DNA of 64,000 nucleotides from Notolepis coatsorum. Its lineage: Eukaryota > Chordata > Actinopteri > Aulopiformes > Paralepididae. The stretch covers positions 53,224,669-53,288,668 of the forward strand of contig OZ020592.1 in assembly GCA_963971535.1 (NCBI GenBank). Direction: 5' to 3'. The translations under genes and the position numbers were made by a program. Position 1 is the stretch's first letter. Each line of letters opens with the position of its first letter. The notes beneath the pieces are model-generated. The model saw only the letters and a list, made by a program, of their open reading frames with translations, was not told the origin of the DNA and did not search any database. Of this stretch, positions 1-43,578 are shown piece by piece.

Positions 1-2690
1 GGGCCTATTAGCACTCTAATGTACAGACAGCATGTTATAGCTTTGTTAAATACATATTCTCTGTACAGCCTTGACTAGTTAATATAGTTGACTAGTATAG
101 TTTCTCAGACAGTAGGGCGACAGTCCAAGTGTTCTTAAAAACAACGACCAAGGCCCAGGACAGTTTGTCTTAGATATGTAATAGTTTCAGAATATGTCAC
201 CTTGTCCTTTTCTTTGTTGTCTTTTGTTTCATATCAATCTTGTGTCAGATACGACAAAACCCCTAAACCCATCTTTGTTTTCCATTTTGCCATCTTTATT
301 TTTTCATTTGTCATCCCAAGCTTGTGTATTTAATGTAAGTCTGACCAGACCTCTTACTCACTTTCTGGATGCTTGTGTATACTTACAGATTGTAAAATGA
401 GGAGTCTTCAGAAATAAACTATTATTTTTAAGTAGTTTGACTCGATCTGAATTTCTACAGTTTCCCTGTTTGGCTAAAATATTCCACAACAATTTCGTGA
501 CGAGGTATGGGATACCGAGGCTTGACCACCAGCGGGCTGAAAGTCGGTGAATGCCGTAGAGCTTTCCAGGGGAGCATCATCTTTCCCGGTCTCAAAATCC
601 TCAGAGAAACATGTGCTTTAAGGAGACGAGAGAACTGCTGAGAGAACGTCTGGACGCCACCTCCGGTATTTTCCCCTGTGGACGTGTGCAAGGTCGACAG
701 ATCGAGCCTGATTATCCGGTGAACTGTTGAAATTCTGATTCTGTCTAAACTTGAATTAGGTTTGTCTAAAATAGGACATAGAACCTGTCAGAGCTATCTT
801 TTTGTTCATATACTACAGTGTGCTTGGCAGAGCTGAATAGTTCGTACAACTGTCCTATAAAAGTAATTTAGGACTGGACTTTGTAATGAAACTCAAGTAA
901 GGGGTACTCTAATAGTTCGGACAACTGTCCTATAAAGTAATTTAGGACTGGACTTTGTAATGAAACTCAAAGTATTTTAAGGCACTGCTCTGTTCTGTAA
1001 AGAATGTTTGAACATGGTCCATCAGTGTCAATATGACCTGTTCAGTTGCTCATATGATTAGGGCCTTGACCTAACCATGTGACCTGTTCAGTTATCCATA
1101 TGACTTGACCCGTTTCAGATACAGTTAATTCAGAACTGTCCTTTAAAACATTTAGGACTGAACTTTGTAAAGAAACTCAAAGTGAGAGAGAGCCGAGCTG
1201 TCCTATTGTTCGAACTGTTCTATAAAGTAAATTTAGAACGGACCTTTGCAAAGAAACTCAAAGTGAGAAGGAGTTGCTCTGTTGTTCTGTAAAGTAATTC
1301 AGAACCATATCCTGTAAACTGTAAAGTAACTCAGGAGCCCTTATGAATTAAGAATTATGATTCTGACAGTATAAAACATGGATACTGGCGTAAATAAATG
1401 TGGTTTTCCACAGGGAAGTGTAATTTTCTATTGCAAATGTTAAACCAACTTGAAGAGAGACTGAATGCTAGGAGAGAAGAGAGAAATAAAATGGCTGGCA
1501 GTGAGAAAAGTACAGATGACACACTCACAATACCTCACCCTCTCTCTCCCCCACCTGTACCTATCTATCCCTCTTTGTCGCTTCTCAAGGTGGACTCCAC
1601 CATCTCAATGCCTATCCATGCCTCCCGCCCCACTGCTCCAGAACCAGGAGGCAGGTGCAGCTGACCCCACTGCTCCAGAACCAGGAGGCAGGTGCAGCTG
1701 ACCCCACTGGTCCAGAACCAGGTGCAGCTGACCCCACTGGTCCAGAACCAGGAGAAGCTGACCCCACTGGCCCAGAGCAGCTGACCCCACTGCTCCAGAA
1801 CCAGGAGGCAGGTGCAGCTGACCCCACTGCTACAGAACCAGGAGGCAGGTGCAGCTGACCCCACTGCTCCAGAACCAGGAGGCAGGTGCAGCTGACCCCA
1901 CTGGTCCAGAACCAGGAGGCAGGTGCAGCTGACCCCACTGGTCCAGAACCAGGTGCAGCTGACCCCACTGGTCCAGAACCAGGAGAAGCTGACCCCACTG
2001 GCCCAGAGCCAGGAGCAGCTGACCCCACTGCTCCAGAACCAGGAGGCAGGTGCAGCTGACCCCACTGCTCCAGAACCAGGAGGCAGGTGCAGCTGACCCC
2101 ACTGCTACAGAACCAGGAGGCACGTGCAGCTGACCCCACTGCTACAGAACCAGGAGGCAGGTGCAGCTGACCCCACTGCTCCAGAACCAGGAGGCAGGTG
2201 CAGCTGACCCCACTGCTCCAGAACCAGGAGGCAGGTGCAGCTGACCCCACTGCTCCAGAACCAGGAGCAGCTGACCCCACTGCTCCAGAACCAGGTGCAG
2301 CTGACCCCACTGCTCCAGAACCAGGAGGCAGGTGCAGGAGACAGAGGGCGAGGCCCTGCTCCCCTACCACAGCTACAAAACACCACCACCAAGCTATGGG
2401 ACAGTTTCCAGATGGGACAGCAAACCACGCTGGACAAAGTGAATTCAGAACATGGTCCATCAGTGTCTATATGACCTGTTCAGTGCTCATTATGATTAGC
2501 GCCTTGGCCTAACCATGTGACCTGTTCAGTTGTCAAGATACAATGACGACAGTTCCAGCTTATCTTATCTTCAATTGTTGGCCAGACAGGACACTGGTAC
2601 AGAAACTGTGCTAAATCAAGAAAAACCATGTGGAGCGACAGAGGCAACAACTAAGAGGAACCCCGGGTATTGGATGGCGGAGAGAAGGGT
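1..2690 (+). mobile_element. decayed LTR-element-like stretch with gag-type zinc-knuckle remnant
   Basis: Positions 1-490 end in an LTR-like manner: AATAAA at about 412, a T-rich tail, then TTTCGTGACGAGG, which resembles the leader after many vertebrate LTRs. At 2570-2640 the plus strand reads GQTGHWYRNCAKSRK, the second half of a CCHC zinc knuckle, with a frame disruption before it and a stop after. Between them lie diverged repeats (830-1330) of a unit with GGACTGGACTTTGTAA and a minisatellite. No protease, RT or integrase is visible. An alternative is a non-coding repeat with a chance knuckle-like frame. Confidence 0.35.
1621..2335. repeat. 37/30-bp minisatellite (CCACTGCTCCAGAACCAGGA type)
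   Basis: About twenty head-to-tail units of 37 bp, with shorter 30-bp and 23-bp variants, each containing CTGACCCCACTG and CCAGAACCAGG. Open frames of 60-280 residues exist on both strands only because the repeat lacks stop codons. The flanks carry an 80-bp direct repeat (about 1011-1096 and 2449-2536, AACATGGTCCATCAGTGTC...). Confidence 0.9.
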
Positions 2691-3735
2691 CACCACCTGA
2701 GATCGACAAATAAAGCAAGTAAAACACACACTACAAAATCATCTCAAAGTATTTGGTAATATGTACTGAACTTTCACGTTACAAAAATGCACCTGAAATA
2801 TGTGTCAACGTTTAGATAAAACAAATGTATCATTAAAAGTCCTCTTCAAGCAAACATTTTTGTTTGAGATGCAGCACTTGTATTCATAGTGATCAATGTG
2901 AAAATTTTAATGGCTTGTATTCATAGTGATAAAAGTATCTTATCAAATAGGGAATTTGAGATCTATTTGGAGAAACTTTCTATAACCAGTGTATGGCAAA
3001 CATAACAGTATAAAACAAATTTCTAAATGTTAATAAACTAGTTTGTGGGGCGCCCCAGTGGCGAACCACATAGCGCGCTCAGCCGCGACACGGCCGACCC
3101 GGGTTCGACTCCCGAACCCGTCGTTATTTGCCGAATGTCTTCCCCCCACTCTGTCTCCCATTCCTCCTCTGTCTCTCTCTACTGGACTGCCCAGTAGCAA
3201 TAAAGCGATAAAACGCCAAAAAAAAAATCTTAAAAAAAAATAAACTAGTTTGTTTTCTTTGGTGTGTGGGTTAATGAATTCAGTTGTAGAAATGTAAGAC
3301 CTAGGCAGGTTTGACCTATCATAAACCTATGCGAAATCAGACACCAAAATATAATTTAGTAAACAGACACCATTGTATTCAGAGATGAAATGCTTGGTTA
3401 TGTATGACCCTCCTGAGATTGTGCTTCATACAGTGGCTAGAGTCTTTGATTATTCTCTTAGCCTTGGCACTCAAATTATTATTCTTTTTTGTTTTGCCTT
3501 ATCTCTCCGCTCTGAGGGGGGGCAGCTTGGCTGTGCAGCTGTGCCAAGCAAATTAAAAATAGAGTTCTCCAACCAACATCTCTCAGATCCTGTTGTGCTC
3601 AGTTACAATCAGGTCATTACTATTAGTCATAGAAACAGGGAGGCTTTATTTGAAATTTAGTTAACCAGGATTGACTATGTCAATTAGGAGCACATTCTAA
3701 TTTACAGACAGCCTAGTAAATGTTATTGGTTAGAC
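2691..3735. other. no gene seen around SINE copy 1
   Basis: Apart from the SINE, the flanks 2691-3046 and 3241-3735 are AT-rich unique-looking DNA. A 95-residue open frame at 3373-3660 has no recognisable motif. Confidence 0.5.
3047..3240 (+). mobile_element. tRNA-derived SINE, copy 1
   Basis: Starts GGGGCGCCCCAGTGGCGAAC, has a B-box-like GGGTTCGACTCCC, and ends in an A-rich tail after ATAAAACGCC. An inverted copy of the same family lies at 7726-7925, which confirms it as an interspersed repeat. Confidence 0.85.
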
Positions 3736-4028
3736 CAGTGTTTCTCAAACTACGGGTCGCGACCCAAATTTGGGGTGCGCATTGGCAAAAGAAAATAATA
3801 ATAATCTTTTTTTTTCCTTTTATGTTCTGGCAACATATTCTGGCTAAATATGCCTCATTTTATAAATGTGTATTGATAACATAGTGCTGTAATAAAATAT
3901 TCTAATAAATATGCATGATCAAGTTCAACAACGTGTGCTTTTATTTTGATATTCCTTTATTCCACGTTGAAATTACGCGATACATTAAGTGTGGGGTCCC
4001 CAAAAAGAATCCTAAATAAAATGGGGTA
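3736..4028 (+). mobile_element. right-truncated hAT copy carrying an empty piggyBac target site
   Basis: Begins CAGTGTTTCTCAAACTACGG, matching the left ends of the elements at 9400 and 31000, and follows them to AAATAAAATGGGGT before losing homology. The right terminal repeat is missing. At the place where the other two copies hold a TTAA-flanked insert, this one reads ACATTAAGTGTGGGG without interruption. Confidence 0.8.
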
Positions 4029-4190
4029 TGCCGCTGTTATCCTTCTATTCACTCTGATATTTTCTCACCTGAACTGGAGTCTACCCCAGTTTGCCTTTTT
4101 AATCCACCTTTTAAAAATAGGAAAGGCCTGGGGGTAATTAATTTAAAATGTAGTGTGTAAGTGTCTGTTAAAACAACAAAACAGTATTAA

Positions 4191-5785
4191 CCCATTCTCC
4201 GCCAATCACGTGTTAAGGCGGGTTTCTCCGCCATGCGTTGTCTGCCAATCACCCCGTAAGGCGTGTTTGAGATCAATATTTCATATTTTCGTCATGGTAT
4301 TCATATTTCACCCACAGAGTCTTGGCTGATGCTGTCTGAGCCATCACAACTCTGCAACGCTTCAATACCGCCACCTGGTGGCCGATCGGCGAGTTGCCAA
4401 ACCGGAAGTGGCCATTGGAGCTCGGTCCGTCCCCTATTTTCGTCCGGCCACTCGTTTATCATCCCGGGGCTCAATACAGACACCGTCGATATGGATCTTT
4501 GCCATAACTCAATAATTAACATGATTTGGACGTGTATTAGTAATATACAAACCGGAAATGGATTGCATCGATCAACATCCCATAATTGGGATCCGTTTGC
4601 TCTACTCTCATCGCCCAATGCTACGAGGAGACTGGGGTGAGTTTCAGCGTTTTTCTTTATCATTTTCGATACAAACTGCTCTGATCAATATATCACCCAT
4701 ACTACCGTAATTCCTCTAATAGTGACCCGGGCTTGTATTTGTTTCAACTGTAGCGGGTACCACGCTTTTATTAGGAGGAGGCATGTATAAGAGAGAGGCC
4801 TATATTTCTAATTTTAAAATAGATCATAATGAATAAATCAACATTTTGTGTCAGTTTGAACCCAGTAAAATGTACTGGGTTCATTTATTGCAGCTCCGGG
4901 TACAGTAGGTAGCAACGTTAGCTCTCATAACGTTAGCCAGTTAGCAGCTCCAGGTACAGTAGGTAGCAACGTTAGCTCTCATAACGTTTCCACTCGGAAA
5001 GTAGTGTCTCCATCTCCTCGCTCACTTTTTTGTCCCTCCTCCAGTCTGGAATCAATGTTAAAGTGCTTTGCGGCTTTCTCTCCCGAATGCTCCGCCGCAT
5101 ACCTCAAAACGTCCTCTTTAAACTTAGCGTCAAACTTTCGTCTCTGTTTAGTACCGGTAGCCATGCTTGCTCTGTTGTTGTTGTGTTACGTGCTGCGCGC
5201 GACCCGTGTTCCATACGGAAGTAAGGAGGTTCGCTCACGCGTATATTAGTAACCCGGTTTGTATTAGGAGGTCGGCTTATAATAGCTTAGCTCAACAGCG
5301 CACCCGGTCATTAATAGAGAGTCGGTTTTTTATTGAATATAGGTCATAAATCATTTAACGTCTGTCATTGAATTATAAATGACCCCCCCCCCCCTCCGTT
5401 CACCCGCAGATGATCAGTCATGACGTTTAGGACCATGTATAGTTGACATTTTTAATATAACGTTGATCGGTATCAAACTGCATTTGATAATCTAATACCG
5501 GTATATGCATTTATGCCTATATCTCACGTTCTATGAAATACTGCAGAAAACAATAAAAACATATTTATATTCTAGACGGTATTTTAGTATGAATGTGTGA
5601 ATGAAAAAGTAAAACGTACCTACATCCTGAACGATAGATAATTGATGTTGAATGGGCCATAGTAATGTCAATTTAGCAATACAATTTAAAAAGTTATAGC
5701 CCTGCAAAGAAGGTGAACATCTCCATAGACAAATAGCGCTGGCAGAGGATGATTTAGGATGATCAAAGTGGTGGCAGAGAATGGG
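4191..5785. mobile_element. piggyBac-like element flanked by TTAA
   Basis: TTAA at 4187-4190 and 5786-5789 flank inverted ends CCCATTCTCCGCCA and TGGCAGAGAATGGG. The TTAA target with CCC-starting ends is characteristic of piggyBac. No complete transposase is visible, so it is non-autonomous. It contains a pogo-type fragment near 4979-5164 and a duplicated block of about 60 bp at 4890-4990 (GTACAGTAGGTAGCAACGTT). Confidence 0.75.
4979..5164 (-). pseudogene. pogo/Tigger-type HTH transposase N-terminal fragment
   Basis: 61-residue open frame, MATGTKQRRKFDAKFKEDVL, then AAEHSGEKAAKHFNID. This is the pattern RRxFDAKFKxxVxxYAxEHxxxxAAxxFxID of Brinker/psq-type HTH domains in fish pogo-like transposases. 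The rest of the protein is absent. Just outside, CCTCTAATAGTGACCCGGGC (near 4710) resembles the terminal sequence of such elements. It is nested inside the piggyBac-like element. Confidence 0.55.
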
Positions 5786-5789
5786 TTAA

Positions 5790-6338
5790 CAACAAATATG
5801 GTATCTGAGCAAAGATATTTGTCTGGATTTTAAGAGGCACTTCATTTGAAGCTAGTAATTTGTTTGATAACAATTACACAGACCCCCCTATTGGCGGTCA
5901 TGAACTGGTGCACACCGTGAGGCATCCTTCACAGTTGTTTTTCCTGCAGCCTTTTTCTTGCAGTGTTGTTTGTAAAGCACTACAGACCATAGATACACAG
6001 ACAAGAGATACAAGGAAATCAAGTGGAGGGGATTAGCTGCTCCATTAATTACTGAACAATAACGCATATCTTTAATCTTTCATTGTTGTCATGTATAGTT
6101 CCTAGTATCTGGAAAATAGCTCATGTTCAGCTCATACCAATCTACCTCTGTAACTATTACACTAGCACTCTGAGTGAAAGATCATTCAGAATGTTTCCTT
6201 TCAAAAGAGACCAGACTCATGCATGTGCTATAAGTGGTCACCAATTTACTTTGGTTATACAATCGACAGGCGTTTTATGCAAAATGTGCCAGATGCATAA
6301 CAAGATTATATATAGTAATATATATATATATATACTGA
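5790..6338. other. DHX8 intron 21 (5' part), nothing recognised
   Basis: AT-rich, no exon-like match to the DHX8 C-terminus on either strand and no repeat termini seen. Confidence 0.5.
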
Positions 6339-6365
6339 CACACACACACACACACACACACACAC

Positions 6366-6366
<1 letters not shown>
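6320..6366. repeat. (TA)n then (CA)n microsatellite at exon 21 donor
   Basis: TATATATATATATA followed by about 13 CA units. The last units form the GT of the exon 21 splice donor on the minus strand. Confidence 0.9.
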
Positions 6367-38458
<32,092 letters not shown>

Positions 38459-38914
38459 TCTTCTTGTTTATTATTTCTGACCTGACCAGCAAGTTTTTTT
38501 CTTCTCTTCCTCCCGAGTTAACTGCACACCAGATGATCTCTTGAAGTGTTGCCATCTACAGGTTGGCAGAAGAACTACAACGAGGGGTAAATATCGTTGC
38601 ATTAAAGGTAGAATATGAATAGTCAAACAGTGAACTCAAAATATCCCCCTTTGGTATTGCACTTTTTTTTGTCTGATGTGCGGGTTGGAATTTTGTAACT
38701 TATTATTATACAGTAGGTGTACGTTCGTTCGATTTTTGTTTGATTTTGGTTTCAAACGGAAATAGGAAAACACCTCGTATTTCCGTTTTTTTTCGTTTGT
38801 TCGTATTTCCGTTTACAGGTCGCGCCTGCCAGCCACAGGACGCGCGCTGATTCGCGGAAAGTACGGAAGTAGGCCGTGTTCGTCTAGTCTCGCATGGCCG
38901 ATACACATTCACGT
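38459..38914. other. dhx8: DHX8 5' UTR and promoter-side sequence
   Basis: The minus strand upstream of the ATG is purine-rich (GGGAGGAAGAGAAG near 38515). No TATA box or CpG island is evident. From 38816 a block (CGCGCCTGCCAGCCACAGGA) resembles the sequence at 48030-48065 in inverted orientation. Confidence 0.45.
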
Positions 38915-38995
38915 GAATGAATGAATGAATGAATGAATGAATGAATGAATGAATGAAAACTTTATTTAACAGATTGCAGAATGGGTACAATACAG
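38915..38995 (-). mobile_element. L2-like LINE 3' tip with (GAAT)n tail
   Basis: (GAAT)n at 38915-38956 then GAAAACTTTATTTAACAGAT on the plus strand, a very short minus-oriented LINE 3' end abutting the plus-oriented copy that starts at 38999. Confidence 0.75.
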
Positions 38996-39075
38996 GACCC
39001 AATGTACAGTTTCTACGTCAAATGTATATACTCCCTTTTCTTGACTCCTTCTGTATCACAAACAGTACTGTATTT

Positions 39076-41796
39076 GGGTGGTTGACGTGACGTGGCCTTT
39101 TTGGAGTCCTTAGTGTCAAAGATAAATAAATAATGAAAAAATATATGAGAACATTTTGTTATATTGCACAGAACATTTAGTATTATATGAATGCACAGAG
39201 CATTTTTGCTAATATTGTTCCAGTTATTCAAAAATGTCAGCCAAATGAGTAAAAGCTCATATGGTGTGACTGTCCCACGGACATTTTGCAAAGTTTGATT
39301 TTGAATAAAAACAAGAAAATTTTTGCATTTGTTATTTATTTAACTACATATTGACAACTCAGATGTCTACTTGTTAGTGTGATCTTCTAAAAGTCCAGGC
39401 ATAATATTTTGAATGCTCCAGAAACAAAAAGGTTTTGTCCCAAAATTGGATACCATATGGTGTGACACCATTTTCATATTTTTCAACGGGCAATTGTTTG
39501 GAAACCTTTGGGGTGGAGGGGTCCTTCATCTTTTCAGGAAGTAGGACAACATCTATGAAAAGTCATTACAAGGTTAGAAGGTGAGTTACCCCTCTTAGTT
39601 TTCTCAATATATAAGGTATATTTTGGCACTTCCACTTTTAGACCTTTCACACTGTCTTTTGGTGTGATGCATTTTACGTAAAAATGCCAAAAATAAGATA
39701 CTTTTTAGTCAATACTAAACTTAAATCTATATTGCCATGTGCCAATGAGCATGTTGTTAGCATGCTAGCATATAGCCCCAATGCACAATGGTGTGCTAAG
39801 TTCATGAAACATCATATGGTGTGACACTTCATCATATGGTGTGACAGGGTTTTCTCGTCACACCATATGATTCATGTGTCACACTATATGATATGAACTG
39901 CATTTAACTACATATATAATGCTATTTCATACATATTTTATAACTAATACCTACATATATAATGCTATTTCATACATATTTTATAACTAATACTTAAGTT
40001 TAATGAATATTTTGTCCTTTTAACACTTTGTCACTGTATTATAAACACGTTTTCTAAGGTATACCTACTTGTATCCCTACTTCCCTACTATTCCATTTCT
40101 CAAACTAAATCCATGTCTATCTACAAGATGTTGTAGTTGAAATATTTCCCTTTCACTTGTTTTTCAGTTTGAGACAGATTTCATAGAGGAATGGCAAGTA
40201 CAGGCAGAACAAGAGAATATAGGGAGAGGCTAAATGGAGATCCTGTAAGGAGAGAGGATGTCCTGAGAAGAAGACGAGAAAAGTTCATTTAACCATTAAA
40301 CGTAGCCAACTCAACTTGAGTTTGACCACAACACATCGGATGTGCCCCGTGCAGAGTCAAGTAGCTCTCCTGCTGATGTGCCACCTGACCCATCAAGCAA
40401 AGGTCCCATCATCATTCAAGTTCAGTCAGATCTCATTGATGAAGATGGTGATGATGATGAAAAGTCGAGGGGCTATTTGTAATAGTGAAGTATGGAGAAA
40501 GGCCATATGTGGGGCAGATAATGGAAATAGATGAGGATGAGCTGAAGGTGAATTGTCTGGAGCAGCTTGGGAGGCAGAATGCTTTTGTGTGGCCAAGGAG
40601 GCCCGACTGCATTTTCTACCACCAAAAATAAATACTGAGTAAAATCACACAACCCCAGCATTGCAGTCGGTTTGCCATGCTTGCCAACTACGACTGGCTT
40701 CTGTTCAATCAGTACTGAGCCGGCAATACATAATTGAGGCTTGTTGTTCAGTCACTGTTCAACTAAATTGCCTTGACTTACAAAATAAATAAATGTTCAA
40801 TGATTATTAGAATTGATAAGACAATATTCAAATGAGACAGCACCTTGGAATTAATACAGTTGGACGATGTTTCTTCAGGTTCTTCAGTTGTTCAGAACCC
40901 AAGTGCTATTAATGTCTTTTGTGAGACACTATTTTAAAACAGTTTTTCAAAATGATTCTACTGTTATGTTTGACTACATTTAATGTATGTAGTGAATAAT
41001 TTATTTTATTAAAAATAGATTTCAATGATTATTACAATTGATTGTAACGGTTGGACGATTAATTCATATGTTTCTTCAGGTTATTCAGTTGTTCAGAACC
41101 CAAGTGCTATACGATGTATTTTGTGACACTGTTTATAACATTTTATAACAGTTTTTCTTAATTTGAACCCATGATATAATTCATATGTTTTTGGTTGTTT
41201 GTTAAATTTATTAAATACATGTTTTTTCATTACGGGTTGTTGTGTGGTGTGATTCATCATATGGCGTGACGGCATATCATTTGGTGTGACTTTCAGAATT
41301 ATGAAATTATGAAGGCTTTTTGGTAAGACATGTTAAAATCATCAATGGGACAGATAAATAACAGTGTCACCAAATATTTCTAGCATTTTGGTGTTTTTAT
41401 AAGAAGATTTGCCAAAATGAATTAGAAATACATAGTCAAATTTAGTGCAATCGTCTTACCATGAGTTTTGATTAAGAAAGATTATGCAAAATGTAACTAA
41501 TTTGCACAAGGAAGAGCTAGAAATGTGTAGAGTAGTGATGAGGAATGCTGATAAATAAACATACATAATAAAAAATACACCCCTTTTCAATTTTGTACAG
41601 AATAACCTTCATGTCACACCATATGACAATTTTACTCACTAGCACATTATACTAATGGAAAAAAATATATTACACGAAAAAATCTACAATACCACAAATA
41701 TTTTTAGAAAGATAAGAGTCCGTAAAACAGAACTGAATGATTTCCATTACTCATATGCGATATATTAAAAAAAAAAGCCTAAAACGTCAACCACCC
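39076..41796. mobile_element. non-autonomous DNA element with subterminal CATATGGTGTGAC motifs
   Basis: Inverted ends GGGTGGTTGACGT and ACGTCAACCACCC, flanked by ATTT on both sides (39072-39075, 41797-41800), a 4-bp target duplication. CATATGGTGTGAC or close variants occur at 39258, 39454, 39656, 39813, 39833, 41258 and 41278 on the plus strand. They occur inverted at 39857, 39878 and 41613. Two clusters thus lie inside each end. The middle carries ORF remnants. A 4-bp duplication would fit Sola, Chapaev or Ginger-type elements. The superfamily was not assigned. Confidence 0.8.
40190..40632 (+). pseudogene. remnant of an ORF inside the CATATGGTGTGAC element
   Basis: Plus strand: MASTGRTREYRERLNGDPVR then REDVLRRRREKFI and stop, an N-terminus of a kind often seen in uncharacterised fish transposon proteins. 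About 190 bp later another frame reads VKYGERPYVGQIMEIDEDEL then KVNCLEQLGRQNAFVWPRRP, a plausible C-terminal part. The middle of the protein seems deleted. Function unknown. Confidence 0.5.
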
Positions 41797-42426
41797 ATTT
41801 GCAAATCTGGTCATAAATGTATAGATGTAGCAGTACTGAATATCTGTATGTCATGTATGTCATATGTCCTGATGAATTGAAAATGGGGGACCCTGATGTA
41901 AACAAGACGAAAGTCTTTCTCTGGTCTGCATCCCCTTAACAATTGTGTGTATTGAGCTGTACTGTATTGTACCCATTCTGCAATCTGTTAATAAAGTTTT
42001 CAATCAATCAATCAATCAAACGGCTCAATACATACAATTGTTAAGGGGATGCAGACCTGAGAAAGACGTTTGTCTTGTTTCCATCAGCGTCCCCCATTTT
42101 CAATTCATATAGACATTTATGACATACACAATTCATACATGACATTTATGGCATAGGGACATATAGGTATTTAGTACTGATACATTTGTGACATAAGCGG
42201 TATTCAAATATACAGTACTGTTACCCCTAGATCCTGACAGAGTATATACATATGATGGGGAGGGAACTGTACATTAGGAGGGGGTGGGTGGGTGGGAGGG
42301 AAATATACATACGGCGGGGAGGGAATATATACATGCGGTGGGGAGGAGACTGTCTATTAGGAGGTGGTGGGGGTTTTGGGCATTTACGGTGGCCAGTTTC
42401 GAATTGCAGCCTCCCGTAGGTGCTCT

Positions 42427-43562
42427 TTAAGAGTTGAATGTGGGCAGGGATTCACATTCCTTTACAGCTTTGGGTAGGGCGTTCCACATTGTTGTGGCAT
42501 AATTGCGAAACGTGTTTAGTCCCTTGTTTGAGCCGAATCTGGGTTTAACATGATTTGTTGAGCTTCCTCTGGTGTAGTGGTTGTGGTATTCACTGACCTT
42601 TGGGAAGTATTTTGACATGTACATGGGCACCCCGGTCGAATAGTGTATCTTGAAGATCAGGCCCATTGCAAGTTGCTGTACTCTGTCGTCTACTCTAAGC
42701 CATCCTAGGTTGTCAAAGTGGGCAGGGGTGAGGTGGGTTCTGGGGTTCAGGTCAAGTAGTAGTCTGACCAGTTTGTTTTGTGATGTTTGTCATTTTGTTT
42801 TAAGCGCCTTTGAGGTGCTTTGGTACCATGAGGTGCACGCATAGTCATAGTACCCTTGAATGAGTGCTCCTGCCAGAGTCTTCAGGGTATTCTTGTTTAC
42901 CAGAGAGGAGATCCGGTACAAGAATCTAGTTCGTTGGTTGACTTTTTTTTTATTACATTGGATGCCATTTTGTCACAGGAAAGATTTGCCTCTAGGATGG
43001 AACCCAGGTATGTAATTTCGTCTTTCCTTGTGACAATATTGTCACCCACTGTAACTGAGAAGCCGTCGGTCTTGCTGAGTTTGTTATTTGAACCGAAGAG
43101 AATGGACTCTGTTTTGCCCATGTGTAATGATAGTTTGTTATCAGCGAGCCATATGCAGATTTTGCCTAGTTCCATGCTGAGGGTTTTTTCAACCTGCAAT
43201 TTGTTCTTGTCAGAGACCAGCAGGGCTGAGTCGTCCGCAAACAGGAACAAGTTGCAGTCACAGGCTGACGACATGTCATTTGCATAAATTAGGACGAGTA
43301 GCGGTCCTAGTATGCTTCCTTGTGGAACACCACAGCTCACTGTGAGGGGGGGGGGGGGTAGAGTACCGTTTACCTCTACCATCTGTTCTCTCCCCTCCAG
43401 GTAGGATTGCATCCAGCTCACTGATAAGCTATCAAAACCAATTGCTTTTAGCTTGTCCATTAGAATGGAGTGATTGACAGTGTCGAAGGCCTTTTGTAGA
43501 TCCAGCATGACCATGCCGCAGTATTTGCCTGCGTCCACCTCTTGTTTGATGTGGTCGTTCAA
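42427..43562 (-). pseudogene. LINE ORF2 C-part: RT palm and C-terminal domain
   Basis: Continues the RT: VMLDLQKAFDTVNHSI, GVPQGSILGPLL, IYANDMSSA and FLFADDSALL (catalytic ADD), then thumb sequence to NVIKK. A poly-T run near 42947 shifts the frame. The end of the protein, KYFPKVSEYHNHYTRGSSTN through NYATTMWNALPKAVKECESL, is in another frame (42666-42427). Confidence 0.85.
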
Positions 43563-43578
43563 ATAGAGGAGGCATGTG

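Larger units (their letters stand above)
38999..42018 (+). mobile_element. L2-like LINE 3' UTR, plus copy split by a DNA element
   Basis: CAATGTACAGTTTCTACGTC to GTACTGTATTT (39075), then resuming TTTGCAAATCTGG at about 41798 and ending AATAAAGTTTTCAATCAATC at 42018. The continuous version is seen in complement at 46665-46750. Confidence 0.8.

Noticed and set aside
1565..2460. Open frames up to 282 residues over the 37/30-bp minisatellite on both strands
   Set aside because: They follow the repeat unit in every frame and lack any domain. Lack of stops is a consequence of the repeat.
3047..3130. Functional tRNA genes at the SINE heads (also 7650-7722, 15690-15770, 19830-19910, 49451-49525)
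   Set aside because: B boxes are present but the heads continue into SINE bodies with A-rich or LINE-like tails and do not fold into a plausible complete tRNA by eye.
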